From Zelopaecilomyces penicillatus (Eukaryota > Ascomycota > Sordariomycetes > Hypocreales > Pseudodiploosporaceae): 64,000 nucleotides of DNA. The translations under genes were made by a program, and so were the position numbers. Below, one piece after another: positions 46,938 to 57,844 of the stretch. A model generated the notes under the pieces. The model ran no database searches. It saw nothing but the letters and a program-made list of their open reading frames with translations, and was not told the DNA's origin. Every line of letters begins with the position of its first letter. Positions within the stretch are counted from its first letter, which is position 1. The DNA is taken from positions 4,960,001 to 5,024,000 of the forward strand of contig VCCP01000005.1 of NCBI GenBank assembly GCA_005765155.1, read 5' to 3'.

Positions 46938-47573
46938 ATGCCTTCAGAGAAAGACCGTCTTTATATAGCGCTTTACGCTCGGGGCGGAGCACCAACCATG
47001 CCTGGGCTCGAAGATACGCAAGTCGGCTCCCTCGAACCCGCTTAGGGTTGGTTACTCATCCATCTAAGTACGCACACATTCTAAAGGACAGACTTTAGAT
47101 ACCACTGGGCTTTAATGGTCGGACCCAAGACGGAATCAGAAGACAGCTGGGGATGGAAATTCCATGCCAAGGAGAAAATAGGACTGGCTGGCAATCCGCC
47201 TACCCCCCAATCCGTCTGGCAATACGAAGGGATAGACATCCCCATGGCACCCATGTCAATGCTCCTCGTTCGCGTCATGATTGGCAAAGTCAAGGACTTG
47301 AGTCGGCTGAGGTCCATCTTTGAGCGCACCCCAATTCGGGCAGAGGTTCCAGGGTGGAATTGCGTTGGCTGGGTTAGGGAAGCGTTTCTGGATGCTAGGC
47401 GGGATGAGAAAGCGCTGGGGACGTGTGCCAAGGACTGGGAGTCTGTACGGGATGCGGCGATGTGGTATGTTGAGCATAAGAAGGCTGCGCATCGTTTTGA
47501 TGGGACGGTTCAGTATGATCTCAAGAAAGCGGCAACTTGGGATATGCTTGAGGGGGTTGAGCTGGTGCCTTGA
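46938..47573 (+). CDS. DUF6914-like small fungal protein, GC-AG intron
   Basis: Two exons, 46938-47017 and 47099-47573 (555 nt, 184 aa). The first encodes DRLYIALYARGGAP and MPGLEDT; the second continues YHWALMVGPKTESEDSWGW, a pattern of a widespread fungal family (I believe DUF6914) whose members share LYARGGAP...YHWALxVGPK. The intron must use the donor GCAAGT at 47018: no GT donor joins the two halves in phase. The acceptor is GACTTTAG. Later blocks (MLLVRVMIGKV, PGWNCVGWVREAF, WYVEHKKAAHRFDG) are continuous and intact to TGA 47573. Function unknown. The ATG at 46938 has a CAACTATG context. Confidence 0.8.
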
Positions 47574-47633
47574 AGACGGGCAGTTTGGTTTAAAAGTTTG
47601 TCCACATGGTATATAGAATCCAATCAGCGTCTT

Positions 47634-48348
47634 TTAGAAAGCACCAAAATACTTGCGTCTTATGGTTTCCATCCTTTGCCTATATGGAAAAGGGGTCAAG
47701 AACCGATCAATCTCGTCCGCCCAGAACAGGTTGTGAGGATTCACATATTTTATACACGTATATTCCCAGTATGATGGAAACCACCCTGCCGTTTTGCAAT
47801 CCAAAATACCAACCACCTCATCCCCCTGAACCAAAATGTTCGGACTACTCAAATCTCCGTGCGTCATAACCAACTCATGATTCGACTGCCTATAAAACCC
47901 AAATAGTTCAGCCATGTCGCTAGGCAGTTGGTCCAACTCAACATCAATGTTTGTATCGTTTGCAAGCGCTTCGTGAAAGTCACAAACTGTTGCGTACGGA
48001 CCCAATAGTAGCTTCGAGGGTAAACGACAATCGTAAACATGTCCACCACTCAGATTCCCAATGCTTGCGCCTTCAGGAGGAGACACGGAGCGAAGCTCAA
48101 CAATTATCTGGCGGAGTTGGTCTAGTATCCGCTTCTTGGACTGCTCCGTACGACATGTCCATCAATACTGTGCCATGTGGCCTTTGATTTTGCTCATGGC
48201 AAATGTACGATGGACCATTGTGGAGAAACGCGCAGTATATTTGGGGCGCAGGCACAGAAGTATGTCTCGCGACGAATTGCATTGCATGCGCTTCGGCTAT
48301 GTCGTCAGAGACCCTGACCTTGAAGCAGATGTTGAACACGGAGGTTAG
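47634..48348 (-). pseudogene. Aminoglycoside/choline-kinase-like phosphotransferase, decayed
   Basis: Motifs of the fungal APH family are clear. N-terminal part: VSDDIAEAHAMQFVARHTSV and PAPQIYCAFLHNGPSYI. C-terminal part: SPPEGASIGNLSGG, the Brenner-type catalytic stretch THGDLSSPNILVQ, and ILDCKTAGWFPSYWEY. Between them the frame breaks near 48190-48215 (relatives read YIVM there, as I recall) and TGA at 48164-48162 interrupts a continuing QY...WTCRTEQSKKRILDQLRQ segment. CGA to TGA is one route. No intron repairs it. The 5' end is unclear: an exon may lie upstream, but stops occur in the expected frame. Small-molecule phosphorylation would be the ancestral activity. Confidence 0.65.
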
Positions 48349-49264
48349 GCCATGCTTGCGGAAGGCTTCTATAGCTTTGTGATGTATCTATGGTTTCTAG
48401 TCTTATCGAAAAGGATTGTGAGTAGCTGCTTTAAAGGTCCGGCATTGATGGGTTCAGCGCCTGGGATGCGAGCAACCATATCAATTCTGCAAACAGTGAG
48501 AAGAGGATGGCAAGTCTTGGACAACTAGAAGTCTTGGCTGGCTGCGTCGAATATGGAGTCGATGGTTTTGTTAGTATTGTTTGGGTATTTGTTGACATGT
48601 TTGTGAGACGGTGCACCGGGGAACTATCTTGATGATTGTTGATGTTGAGAACGCGAGAGCTCATTTGAAGTGAAATTGTATATTTGGCTAATTCACTTAA
48701 CCGTGCACACTAGCACTGTCATGTTCGATTCTCTGGGTACCTTGGCAGCTTCATCTTCCCTCATCTAGTATTATTTTTATTAATTCATTCATTATCAACT
48801 AAACTTCAACCATTACGTCAAAGACTCGTTTTCGATTCCCTCAAACCAACATCAACGTACGGCCATCGCTGATCAACAACTCTGTGCTGCCACCCCTGCA
48901 CAGCGGCTACTGGCTGTTTATAAGTGGTTCTAAATATATACTACTAAACTGTAGTATCTTGCGAGTCACTTTGCCCCCACAAATTCATGAGCAGAATTAT
49001 CAGCTGTTGGTAACTGGGAACCTTGTTGCAAGTTTACTTCTAAGCCAATAGTAGGGAGGCTTCTTGCAAAGAAACATGTTGGCAGTTGAGCAGATTCTGC
49101 GGCCAACTCTCACGAAGAGTGAGGCTGTCCGACCCCGTGGGAAGACAGACGACTGGTAGACCTGCATAAATACCCCAACTGCGCCAACAATCCAGAATAG
49201 TCGCTCTTTGTGCCTAGCCATGCCAAGTACCAAAGTGTCTCGTCAAACGATAGATGGCCTTTAG
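48349..49264. other. Intergenic interval with one copy of a 47-bp direct repeat
   Basis: AT-rich in part. A minus-strand frame at 48431-48664 has a hydrophobic stretch but no support. It holds the left copy of the 47-bp repeat at 48812-48858. Confidence 0.4.
48812..48858 (+). repeat. Left copy of 47-bp direct repeat
   Basis: Matches 50997-51043 at 43 of 47 positions by eye. All four differences are transitions. Its core begins ATTACGTCAAAGACTCG. Confidence 0.8.
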
Positions 49265-50161
49265 ATGATAGCCTTCGCAAAGAAGCCGATGGAAAATCCC
49301 ACATTGGACGATGGGTCAGGGCACGATGAACGCATCGCCCGCGTAGTCTGGGCAGTGCATATCCTCTCCTACTTGGCAACCGAACACAGCCAAACCAAGC
49401 TGTTACAGCTGCGGGACGCGGCAGATGAGGAGGAGGAGAATCTAGACCACGAGGAACTCGACAGTGAGGCTGAAAAGAAAGCCGTGCTGCAAGGTTCCAG
49501 AGAATCAATCTGCCGCAAGTTCCTCGACTGTATTGCTCAGTTATTTTCGCAACGTCCGATTATTTCTGGTGTCCCCACGACCACAAGATAGCCATCGATC
49601 TGCACTACCGGGTTGATATCAGCGAAGGCGTGGACTAGGTTAAGCTCTAATAATACTCTGCTGCTGCCTTCTTCTGCAAAGTTGAAGCAGATGACCCCAT
49701 TTCGCATGCAATTCAAGAGAGATCAGGCCAAGTCTTATAGCCACCACGCCGAGATCCAACTTTTCATGCACTACGAGGACCATTCTGCACTCAAGCCGAC
49801 CTTGAATTACTTTGGATGCACCAAGAAGGCATGTCTACTATGCGAAGGCTTCTTCGCCGCTCTTTCTATCCCAATAGCAACGCGAGGGGGCCATGGTATC
49901 TGCTATCCAGCTGGGGGGGGGGGGGGGATTCCACTCTCAAGATCAGTCAATACAGAGACGGCTTTGAAAGGACTCGAAGAGATGCTCCTCATTCGAATTG
50001 AGGCGTATCTTGATGATTCGGCGAATGCTAGTCAGGCATATAGGACTGTTCCTGTACCACAATCCGATCTGGTGTCGACTCTTCATAGTTCAACACTCCA
50101 AAGCTTAACCCAAATGGAAGAGGCGCTCACGGGGTTCTATCTTAAAGGCAGAAGAAGATAG
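49265..50161 (+). pseudogene. HAE/CxxC deaminase-like fungal gene, interrupted
   Basis: The frame at 49613-50161 contains SYSHHAEIQLFMHYEDHSAL, then NYFGCTKKACLLCEGFF and GGHGICYP. This HAE plus CxxC arrangement matches the fungal deaminase-like family (OTT_1508-like) of the cytidine deaminase superfamily. An upstream frame (49265-49591) has acidic, helical, Glu-rich sequence (AADEEEENLDHEELDSEAE). Between them, readable sequence (DYFWCPHDHKIAIDLHYRVD) sits in a third frame and is followed by TAG, TAA and TAA. A G15 run (49913-49927) lies in the coding region and keeps frame by chance or is unstable. I could not find introns joining all parts, so decay is likelier. Catalysis unproven. Confidence 0.5.
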
Positions 50162-50490
50162 AATTAAAAAGCCACAAATCATGTAAGCTAATTAAATGCT
50201 GCTGCTCCTATTTTCCCCCATTTCCCAATGGAGAATCCTCCCCTCCGGAATCCCGCATTCTGACATGACTTTCATTTACACCAGCGAAGGTGTCGTGTCA
50301 GCCTCACGACTCACGACCAATACACCATCCTTTATTATCATCTTCATCGTTGACGATTCGCGGGGTCAAGATCTGTTGCTACGGGGAAACTAAACTCCAC
50401 AGCTCAGACCCTTCCATTTGGGTTGATATCCCCAAAACCCATGTTTGCAGACACTGGAGTGACGTCTCCCCCATCTCCAGGCTGCCTGGG

Positions 50491-50919
50491 ATGCCGCTCG
50501 CCGTTTGCAAAGACGACACAGAACTGCAACAGTGGATCAATCCGCCGGGATGGCCCGAGGAAGACCAGACGGCTGGCAGCAACCCCAATGCTGCGTCTTT
50601 GATGATAGGCGTTGACCTAGACCCAGAGATCTGGGGCTGGGCTCCGGAAAAGTGGACCAACAACTTGGGTAATGTGCTGATTACCCGAAGTGATGGCCAA
50701 GACGTGGCTCTCGAGGATGTCAAGATGATGTGTTACTTTGTGCGGTGGAAGCTGCGGCCCCTGATTGAAGATGCCATGGGGTTCGGGATGGTTTGGCAGA
50801 TCAAGCAACAGGTGCTTGACTATATAGCGTGGGAGAACATGGAGAAGTGCAGAGATGAGATGGGGGAAAGCCACATGAGTGATGAGAACATGAATGCAGG
50901 TGAGCATCACCACATATAG
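50491..50919 (+). CDS. Fungal protein of unknown function, possibly 5'-truncated
   Basis: First ATG at 50491 gives 142 aa; the same frame stays open upstream to about 50290 with protein-like sequence (SIWVDIPKTHVCRHW), so an upstream exon is possible. The core EIWGWAPEKWTNNLGNVLIT, then ITRSDGQDVALEDVKMMCYF and RPLIEDAMGFGMVWQI, resembles a segment seen in many fungal proteins of unknown function, of the form WGxxPxxWxxxxGxVLxxRxD (memory only). No catalytic motif identified. It ends AGEHHHI. It lies between the two 47-bp repeats, next to the deaminase-like relic. Confidence 0.5.
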   Translation: MPLAVCKDDTELQQWINPPGWPEEDQTAGSNPNAASLMIGVDLDPEIWGWAPEKWTNNLGNVLITRSDGQDVALEDVKMMCYFVRWKLRPLIEDAMGFGMVWQIKQQVLDYIAWENMEKCRDEMGESHMSDENMNAGEHHHI

Positions 50920-50996
50920 GCAAGTTAGTCAAGTCATTCTGTAGTACCAGGCAAATGTGTGGTATTAATATATTCCTTGATTAACCAATCTTACTC

Positions 50997-51043
50997 ATTA
51001 CGTCAAAGACTCGCTTTCAATTCTCTCAAACCAACATTAACGT
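50997..51043 (+). repeat. Right copy of 47-bp direct repeat
   Basis: Same orientation as 48812-48858, about 2.2 kb away; four transition differences. The pair brackets the deaminase-like relic and the gene at 50491. Confidence 0.8.
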
Positions 51044-51181
51044 GACCTAGGAATCAAACGTCACACACAGTCACCACCAATTCAATTTGACCCAACACCT
51101 CCTCTCATCCCAACCATAACCTCCATTTCATTAACCGCCAATTTTCTCCAAATGACGGGCCTTGACAACGAATCGACTCCA

Positions 51182-51183
<2 letters not shown>

Positions 51184-51210
<27 letters not shown>
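51184..51210. repeat. 27-nt poly-A tract
   Basis: Uninterrupted A27 just 3' of the MARVEL-type gene's end (that gene is on the minus strand). Could be a retroposon tail relic or a simple slippage tract. Confidence 0.8.
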
Positions 51211-51215
<5 letters not shown>

Positions 51216-51423
51216 CAAGAATTCCCGTGTATTTTCGTAGGTATTAGGTAGGCGGGCGCAATTAAGCCATCCTGCTCCTGCTGAAACTGTAAAAGGGTAT
51301 ATTCTGCGACTGTGAAACACTACACCGAGCCCAGCGAGGTGGACGCATCGTGTTCACGTCGCAGTCAGATGCTGCAGCTCTCTGGCGTGTGGAGGGACAA
51401 GCGCCATCCTAACGCATCCACGT

Positions 51424-52095
51424 TTAAACCTTGGCGCGTCCGGTGAAGCGGGATCGCACGTCTCGGTGCTTCCACCAGTAGGCAAGCGTAGCAAGTGTGG
51501 CAAACAGCCAGAGCAGGGCGCTGATGAGGTCGATCCAGACGGCGTTCTTCATGCGCTTCACGGCTCCAATGCCATGAGGGTTCTCATTGATGTACATCTG
51601 TGTGAAAGTGCATCAGCATATCCGCGTCTAAAAATAAGATGTAATATAGATTGGGCATCATTCCCGTTCCACTGGAAAGAGAGGGATTCTCTTCTTATCC
51701 CAACCAAGTGGGTGAGAGCACAGACATACCTTGCCAAAGACGCCAAACAGGGCAATCCACAGGACGAAGAGGATGAAATCCCAAATGGCCATGATCAGAC
51801 TGGCAGAGCGCAAGATCAAGGGCACAAAATAGATGAGGCAAGTCACGGCAGTCAGCGCGCCGACCACGACAGCGTAGACCTGTCAAGATGTCAGTCAACA
51901 CCTGCAAAATCTCGGATTCTGGCTTCTTCTCCTTCATACCCATTTCGAGTCGACAAACTTATTGAACTCGTTTGCGCGCTGCAGATCCGTACCGTACAAG
52001 CCACAGACGGCCAGCGCCAGCGCGAAGCAGATGAAGTGAAGAACCGAGAAGGCAATATAAGTGGCCGAAAGGCCGCCGTACGACCGTGCTGCCAT
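51424..52095 (-). CDS. Four-TM MARVEL-domain-type membrane protein
   Basis: Three exons: 52095-51940, 51879-51730 and 51597-51424 (480 nt, 159 aa). Helices: AFSVLHFICFALALAVCGLY (about 14-33), VYAVVVGALTAVTCLIYFVP (53-72), IMAIWDFILFVLWIALFGVF (80-100) and LISALLWLFATLATLAYWW (about 126-144). This four-helix layout with short loops and a basic tail (HRDVRSRFTGRAKV) matches MARVEL/Nce102-like fungal proteins, which act at plasma-membrane domains such as eisosomes (family knowledge). Donors GTATGA and GTATGT, acceptors GACAG and ACACAG. E2F-like and CRE palindromes lie about 460-500 bp upstream of the ATG. Confidence 0.75.
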
Positions 52096-52555
52096 GACTG
52101 ATTTTTCGGTGTTTATTTTGCTGAGAAATTAGTAGGAGTTGATTGAGGAATTGAATGCGCGACGAGATAGCCCGAACTGAGGGATGACAAGGTGCGCGTT
52201 TATTAAGGGTAGAGCTTTCTGCCAAGAGGGGCGCGACGGGAGCAATGAATGACGATGAGAAGAAGCGCGAGTTGAAGCTTGGAAATAATACTGTGTCGCG
52301 ACAAAGTTTACTCTGGCTGGTATGATGACGGAGTACCTAGGTAGGTGTAGCAGGGGGGGGGGAAGGCGGGGAGTGGGCCGATCTTTGTACAGATTTGCAG
52401 GGTCCTCGTCGAGAGAAGTGCCGTGGAGTGGTCTTGTGGTCTGTCGGTGGTCACGGTCTGATGATTCTCACAGTGATTGAAATCCCCCGGGGGCGTTTTG
52501 CTTTTTCTTCCCTTTTGTCCCTTTTTTCCCTTTTCCCTTTACCGCTTCGGCAAGG

Positions 52556-52596
52556 TTTTGGCGCCAAATTAAACCTGTTTGGCGCCAATGACGTCA
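52556..52596. promoter_or_regulatory. Two E2F-like palindromes plus a CRE
   Basis: TTTGGCGCCAAA at 52556-52567 and TTTGGCGCCAA at 52578-52588 are near-perfect palindromes of the E2F/SBF-type TTTSSCGC class. TGACGTCA at 52589-52596 is the full bZIP/CRE palindrome. All three sit upstream of the minus-strand gene at 52095. Binding is inferred from sequence only. Confidence 0.5.
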
Positions 52597-54840
52597 ACGC
52601 GAAGAAGCTAGGAATGGTGCCCCATCGCGTCAGGCGTAGGTCAGGCGACAGGAATTGGAACTAACCCACGATGAAGGGTTTTTTTTCTTAGACTCTTGGT
52701 GTTCAAAATCTTAAATTTCCAGATATCCACTCTTTCTTCGCTATCTTTGAGATCGCACATCCATTTTCGCTGGAGACACATCACGTGTATTGTCACGCAC
52801 TTCAAGACGAGGGAAGGAACTGCCAAGGACGGGAGTTTGGGGTTACACGGACTTATCATCGGGAAGGAAGTTGCCTTCCAGGAAAGTCGGCGCTGGTTGG
52901 CGATTATTAAGACAAAAAACATAGCCAGCCCTATTTTGAGGGGAAGAGGGGGTCTCTTTCTTTTTTCTAGGACCTTTCCATCTTGTAGAGTGCGATACGA
53001 GTTGATGGTGTCGTCCTGGCGATCAAGGACGTTTGTTCAGCCTTCTCCGCCTTGGACGAAGCAGCGACAAAGACTTACGAGGCGAACTTGATCTCCCCGG
53101 TCGCGTACGAAGTTGTCTGAACAAGGACTGACTGGCTGGTTGGCCGCCTTTGCAATACGAAAGCCAGATCGACTTCCCTCAAGGCTTTCCCTCGCGAACG
53201 CCGAACAGCCTGAAGTCGTTTGCTCCCGTCTGACAGCTTGAGTTTTGTCGTCGTCGCCGACACTGTCGTCTTCGTTCAGCCACATAGTCTCAGGCTTCCA
53301 GTCATAGTGAGGCCAGGACAAGGCTCGACATATTACAGCCGATGAGAGAATAGCCGCCTCAGTCTGGCCTTGCGCGGCAATAGACAGCCCGGTCCTGGAA
53401 GCTCATGTGCTGCTGCGCATGATGATGCACCGCCTACCATGGCTTCATTGCCTTTTGATAACGGCGCGATAACGGACGATGAGCTAGCCAGCCGCTTAAC
53501 ATTCTAGCGCTGCTGCTGCTGTTGCTGCTTTCGCACTGCTTTGCCGTTTGTTCACGGGATTGGGCTCAGCCCCCCGGTTGATGGCCTGTCTGATTCTGGC
53601 TGCCTGGAAGTTGGTTACAGGCGCGTTCCAGCGTTTGGTTGCATTGTTGCAATCCTTATGTCATCACCAGCTTCAAGTACACAAGTACTAATTATTACAC
53701 TTGCTGCGCCTCGCTCTCTCGAAGCCAACAACATCTATTCAAACAGACAAGGACAACCCAAATGGACAAAAACAACCAAGGAGTCCACTAGCACAGCATA
53801 TCCAACCCGCGCTGGGCGAGTGCCGAGTGGCTATGGAGGCAAGCTGTGACTGACTTGGTAGGACTGACTTGACAAGGGGTGTGTTTTTCCGGTGTTAGTG
53901 CGAACTGGTTCGCCATTTACGTTGGTGTCGCCATGTTTTTGGGTGCCAGGCGACTGTTTCTTAGCGCACTGCGACGTTTTGGTCGCTGTACCACCTGATG
54001 CAACAATGACAGCCTCGCATATACTATTGACACAGCGAAAAGCGTACAGCCATGGTGGATAGTCGAATGAATGGGGCCAACTCTAGTCAAGGGAAAACTC
54101 CTGGCTCTATGCCTTGCAGCCTTTTTTCTTCTATTTGGTTTGTCGCCTCCTCGCCTATCGTGCTGAACCCGCCAGCCAGAAGCTGGGGCTAGGAGCCTAA
54201 GACGATCGCAGTAACGGAAATGCTTTCGATGCAAGTCATGATGCCACCACCACCAGTGACCACCACCACGCCCCGGAGACGCAGGGGTTCTCTGCCCACC
54301 CAAACCACATCAACGGGAAAGCCTCAATTGCCGCTCGTTATTGGATAACACGGCTTTTGACACAGCCAGCAAAGGCGACCGAAGAAAGGAGAGCCGCCCC
54401 CCCATCATTTTTTGGGGCCATTGGTTCTGGAAAGTCATGTCTACTACGCCCCGGCCAGCCTTGGGGGGAGGGGGGAAGCAAAAAAAGGGTTGCTTTGAGG
54501 TTGGCTCTCCACTCTGTGGCCTCGCCTGCCTTCCAGCCTAGCAGCCTGTGAGTCAACCGTGAACAATCTGAGGCTTCCACAACAACACAGGCGGACGTGA
54601 GACCCTCTTTTTACATCTGGATGCTGCGCCGTCTGCCTCAAAAGAGTCCCGGGGTTCTTTATAAGTTGACCTGAGGCCTGCGTTGTGGACAAAATGTTTT
54701 CTCTCATCACACCAATACCTCATTATCGCATTCACACTTTGTGCATCATACACATATACACCACCTTGACGCGCAATATCTTTTTTCTATTAGACGACAT
54801 TGTGTTTCAATAGTCCTCACAACTCTACATCACCGCCAAC
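52597..54840. other. Intergenic 2.2-kb region
   Basis: Many short frames on both strands, none with domain or splice support. A CTG/CAG tract lies near 53508-53525 and a pyrimidine-rich leader precedes 54841. Confidence 0.4.
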
Positions 54841-55153
54841 ATGCCTCAACGCAGCAGCCACAAGTCTTCTTCTTCCGACTACTACATTGGCACCTCAAGC
54901 AGGAGTAGCCATGGACACAAGTCAGCCGGCGGCACGGCCGTCAAGCCCAGCTATTGGCAATGTGTAAGTTGACGAATTCTCTTTTTATTTCTTCCATTTT
55001 TTGTACTTGCGCAAGTAGCAATGGCAACTAACACCTTTTTGTGTTTTATAGTGTCAATGCTCAGGAGGCTGGTTCTCAGTAACCCTCGATTCATCATGTC
55101 CCAACTGTCAATGTTACCGATGTAACAACTGTCAATACTCATTACGGCACTAA
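54841..55153 (+). CDS. Small Cys-rich, probably zinc-binding protein
   Basis: Two exons, 54841-54963 and 55052-55153 (225 nt, 74 aa), too short to be obvious from open frames alone. The N-terminal 38 residues are Ser/His-rich (SSSSDYYIGTSSRSSHGH). The joined C-terminus reads YWQCCQCSGGWFSVTLDSSC, then CPNCQCYRCNNCQ, so four CxxC-like pairs could form a compact zinc ribbon. Donor GTAAGT at 54964, acceptor TTTTATAG at 55051, phase 0. The ATG has good context (GCCAACATGCC). Similar tiny Cys-rich proteins with a CCxC...CPNCxHxRC pattern occur in many ascomycetes (memory). Function unknown. Confidence 0.75.
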
Positions 55154-57844
55154 AGAAAGACGGCGACAATCAACACACAAAAACAGGCAAGATGGGCTAG
55201 ATTCGGCGCATCATCATGTTCAGTATGGGTTCATGACAAGAATAGAGTATATGATTAGCGACTTTTTTGGGAATTGGGATTTTCGGCATCCCTTGTTCGT
55301 TTAAAGACTGGGTTTTATGGGACAGCATTTTAAGGGAAAGGCAAATCACCTCTCGGTACAGGATATACTCGACATCAGCAATGGTATCACACGGCGTTTT
55401 CATATTAGATTAGACACGAATTGCGTCGTCTAGACAATTTTGGTAGATTTACAATTGGAGTTTTGGTTCTCTGTTCACTTATTTCATAAAGGCACTGCTT
55501 TTAACTGTGACTGCCCCACGTTCCTAAATAGCGATATATCCACCCCGCAAGACTCAATGCATGTGGGGAGGACCCTTTGACTTTTCAATTGCAGTAGAGA
55601 ATAGAGCATTAATCGATTGAAACACGGAAGTTGTAATGTGACTCGAAACTCCAAAAAAAGACCAGATGATCAAAGGACCACAGGGAAGAGAGCAGCGCAA
55701 CAGCAGCGGGTGAGTCGAATGGGCGTATCGCAGGGCGAAATCCCCCCCCCCCCCCAACTTCGGGTCCGGCCGTTGCCTGGTTTCGAAGTGGAGGTGCTGC
55801 TGCAGGTGTCAACCTGTTCAAGGCAGCCATCGTGTTTGGTGGATGTTGCTGGGCTGGTACCTGTAAATATAGGGTACCCCACGCTGCAACGGAATAAGGG
55901 GGGGGGGGGGGGGGGGGGGGGTATGACGTTGCCTTAGCTCCGTTATGGTCTGTAAATCTGCTGATGATTTAAAACGAATAGGGTATTTGTATTATGAAAT
56001 ACACATTGTAATCTGTGTCTATAGTCTATAGATGCAGTATATCTAGCTAATTTTAGCTGTTAGCAAGTTCTTTATATAAGCTGTTATAGTAATCTTCGCG
56101 ATGCTTTCTTTCACCTTGGTGAGCGGTTACCCCCACTAGAGGTGTGTTGCCTATAAAACACCCCAACCTAACAACTATCAAATCAACTGTCGTGCCTGTG
56201 ATAAGCATGTAAGCAATCCCATTGCGTTAGTGGTCGGGCACATGCACGGCACAGCTTACAGGTACAGTGGCTTTCTAGGTGGATATCATTAGACGGAAGG
56301 GGACACTTGACAGTTGAGGCTCAAAACGGGCACGCTGGAGCCTGTGCTGTAACTTAAGGTAGGTGGGCTTAGGGCTTCGGGGAGAAGCGGGACGGGCGAT
56401 TAGATGACAGCCCCCAAAGAGCGCTGTGACGGCAGGGAGGGGTGGTGGATAAATTGGAGGGCTGTGGGCGTCTGTAGGGCTTCTGCGGGCGTCTACGTTG
56501 AGGCTTTTGATGCATTTGATGCATTTGAGATGACTCGATTGCCGGCTTGGGTCAGTGATTGGTAGGGAGTGATTCTGTCAGTGCTCTGAACTGCAGCCAG
56601 TGAGAAGTAATTTCAGCATTTGGTCGTTGTTGGACACTTGTGTTTTATACTGTGTAGGAACAGACACTATGGTTACTGTATGTTATAACTCATTATTATG
56701 GTTTTATTTATTGAACATGGACATTAGATAAGTGACTCATATAATTGTTGACGGGCCAAATCCCATATCTTAATAGATAGATATCTGAAAATTCCCGCAT
56801 TGTTGTCTTTCCTTAGAATTGAGGCCAGTAGACCATACACCCCTGGTAGACGTGGTCAAAGCAACGTTCCTTATCAGACAGAATAGTACTAATTTGGATG
56901 CCTCAGTAGGAAAGAATTCCAAACTTAATCCCATACCTGTGCTCAGGTTATACACTTTTCGTATATATTGGCACATCAGCATCTAGATGAACTCCAAGTA
57001 ACGCATTCTGGAAACATCAATACAAATCTGTAAGAGATTAAGATAGACTAGACTACCTATAAAGTCTTGAATAAATCAGGACACCTTGCACATTCGCTGT
57101 TCTTGTTATGCAACTGACTGCCACGACTCCTGCCTCTATAATGCGCTTCTTTTATACCCCGCGATTATTAACAGTGTTATAACAATACTTGGCATCCCTC
57201 TACTGTCAAGATAAATTTTCGACGCAGTTTCATCAGCATCCTCATGTCTTCTTTAGGTTTATCCTTATCATAAGACTTTATATACGCAAAACTGATAAGA
57301 TGGCATAACCATAGTGTCCGTTTACAACACCCAGCATTTGTTACGTCTTGTACAAACTGGGTGTTAGCTACAATACCAGAATGCTCATCTTTAAGCCCGG
57401 ATCTCCTGTTGGTCGGAGCAAGATAAAGAACACAAACTAACAAACACCTATACAGTTCGCTATGCAACAGTCATTATTAGCATCAGCCAAAATTTCTCTA
57501 TATAATGCTCCTAGTATATTTAATTTCCAGATACATTATACATCTTAAACAAGAATCCTTCACACCCACTTCCGCTTTCCCATCTAGCTCATCTTTTTAC
57601 CTCGGCACCCGGGGCCCCGCAGTTAGCCGGTATCTGCCCCTCCGTGTCCCGGAAACGTGGCGGGCACTCGGTGCTTACCAAAGTGGACCGTAAATCCTTT
57701 GTTCCCTCCCACCAACAAAATATTCCATCCTAAAGTAGAGTGCCTCAACCATCTCACTCACATATCCATTCTCTCACTTACTGCCCATCCCCGTTGCACC
57801 CTCACTCCAATACTACGCTCCAGTACTACACACAACTACCCAAC
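55154..57844. other. AT-rich, repeat-bearing intergenic region
   Basis: Contains a C-run near 55743-55756 and a G24 run at 55898-55921, then about 1.5 kb of AT-rich sequence (55960-57500). Minus-strand frame 57177-57467 (with KSYDKDKPKEDMRMLMKLRR) looks faintly protein-like and could be a degraded mobile-element fragment; no ends or domain are visible. Confidence 0.4.
55898..55921. repeat. G24 homopolymer
   Basis: 24 consecutive G in the plus strand, 140 bp after a C-run of about 14. Prone to slippage and to assembly error. Confidence 0.85.

Larger units (their letters stand above)
50920..51423. other. Intergenic interval with repeat and poly-A run
   Basis: Contains the right copy of the 47-bp repeat and a 27-A run at 51184-51210. 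No gene seen. Confidence 0.5.

Noticed and set aside
48713..48860. tRNA-like GTTCGATTC near 48724 and 48830
   Set aside because: No matching A box or acceptor stem pairing could be found; the second belongs to the 47-bp repeat.
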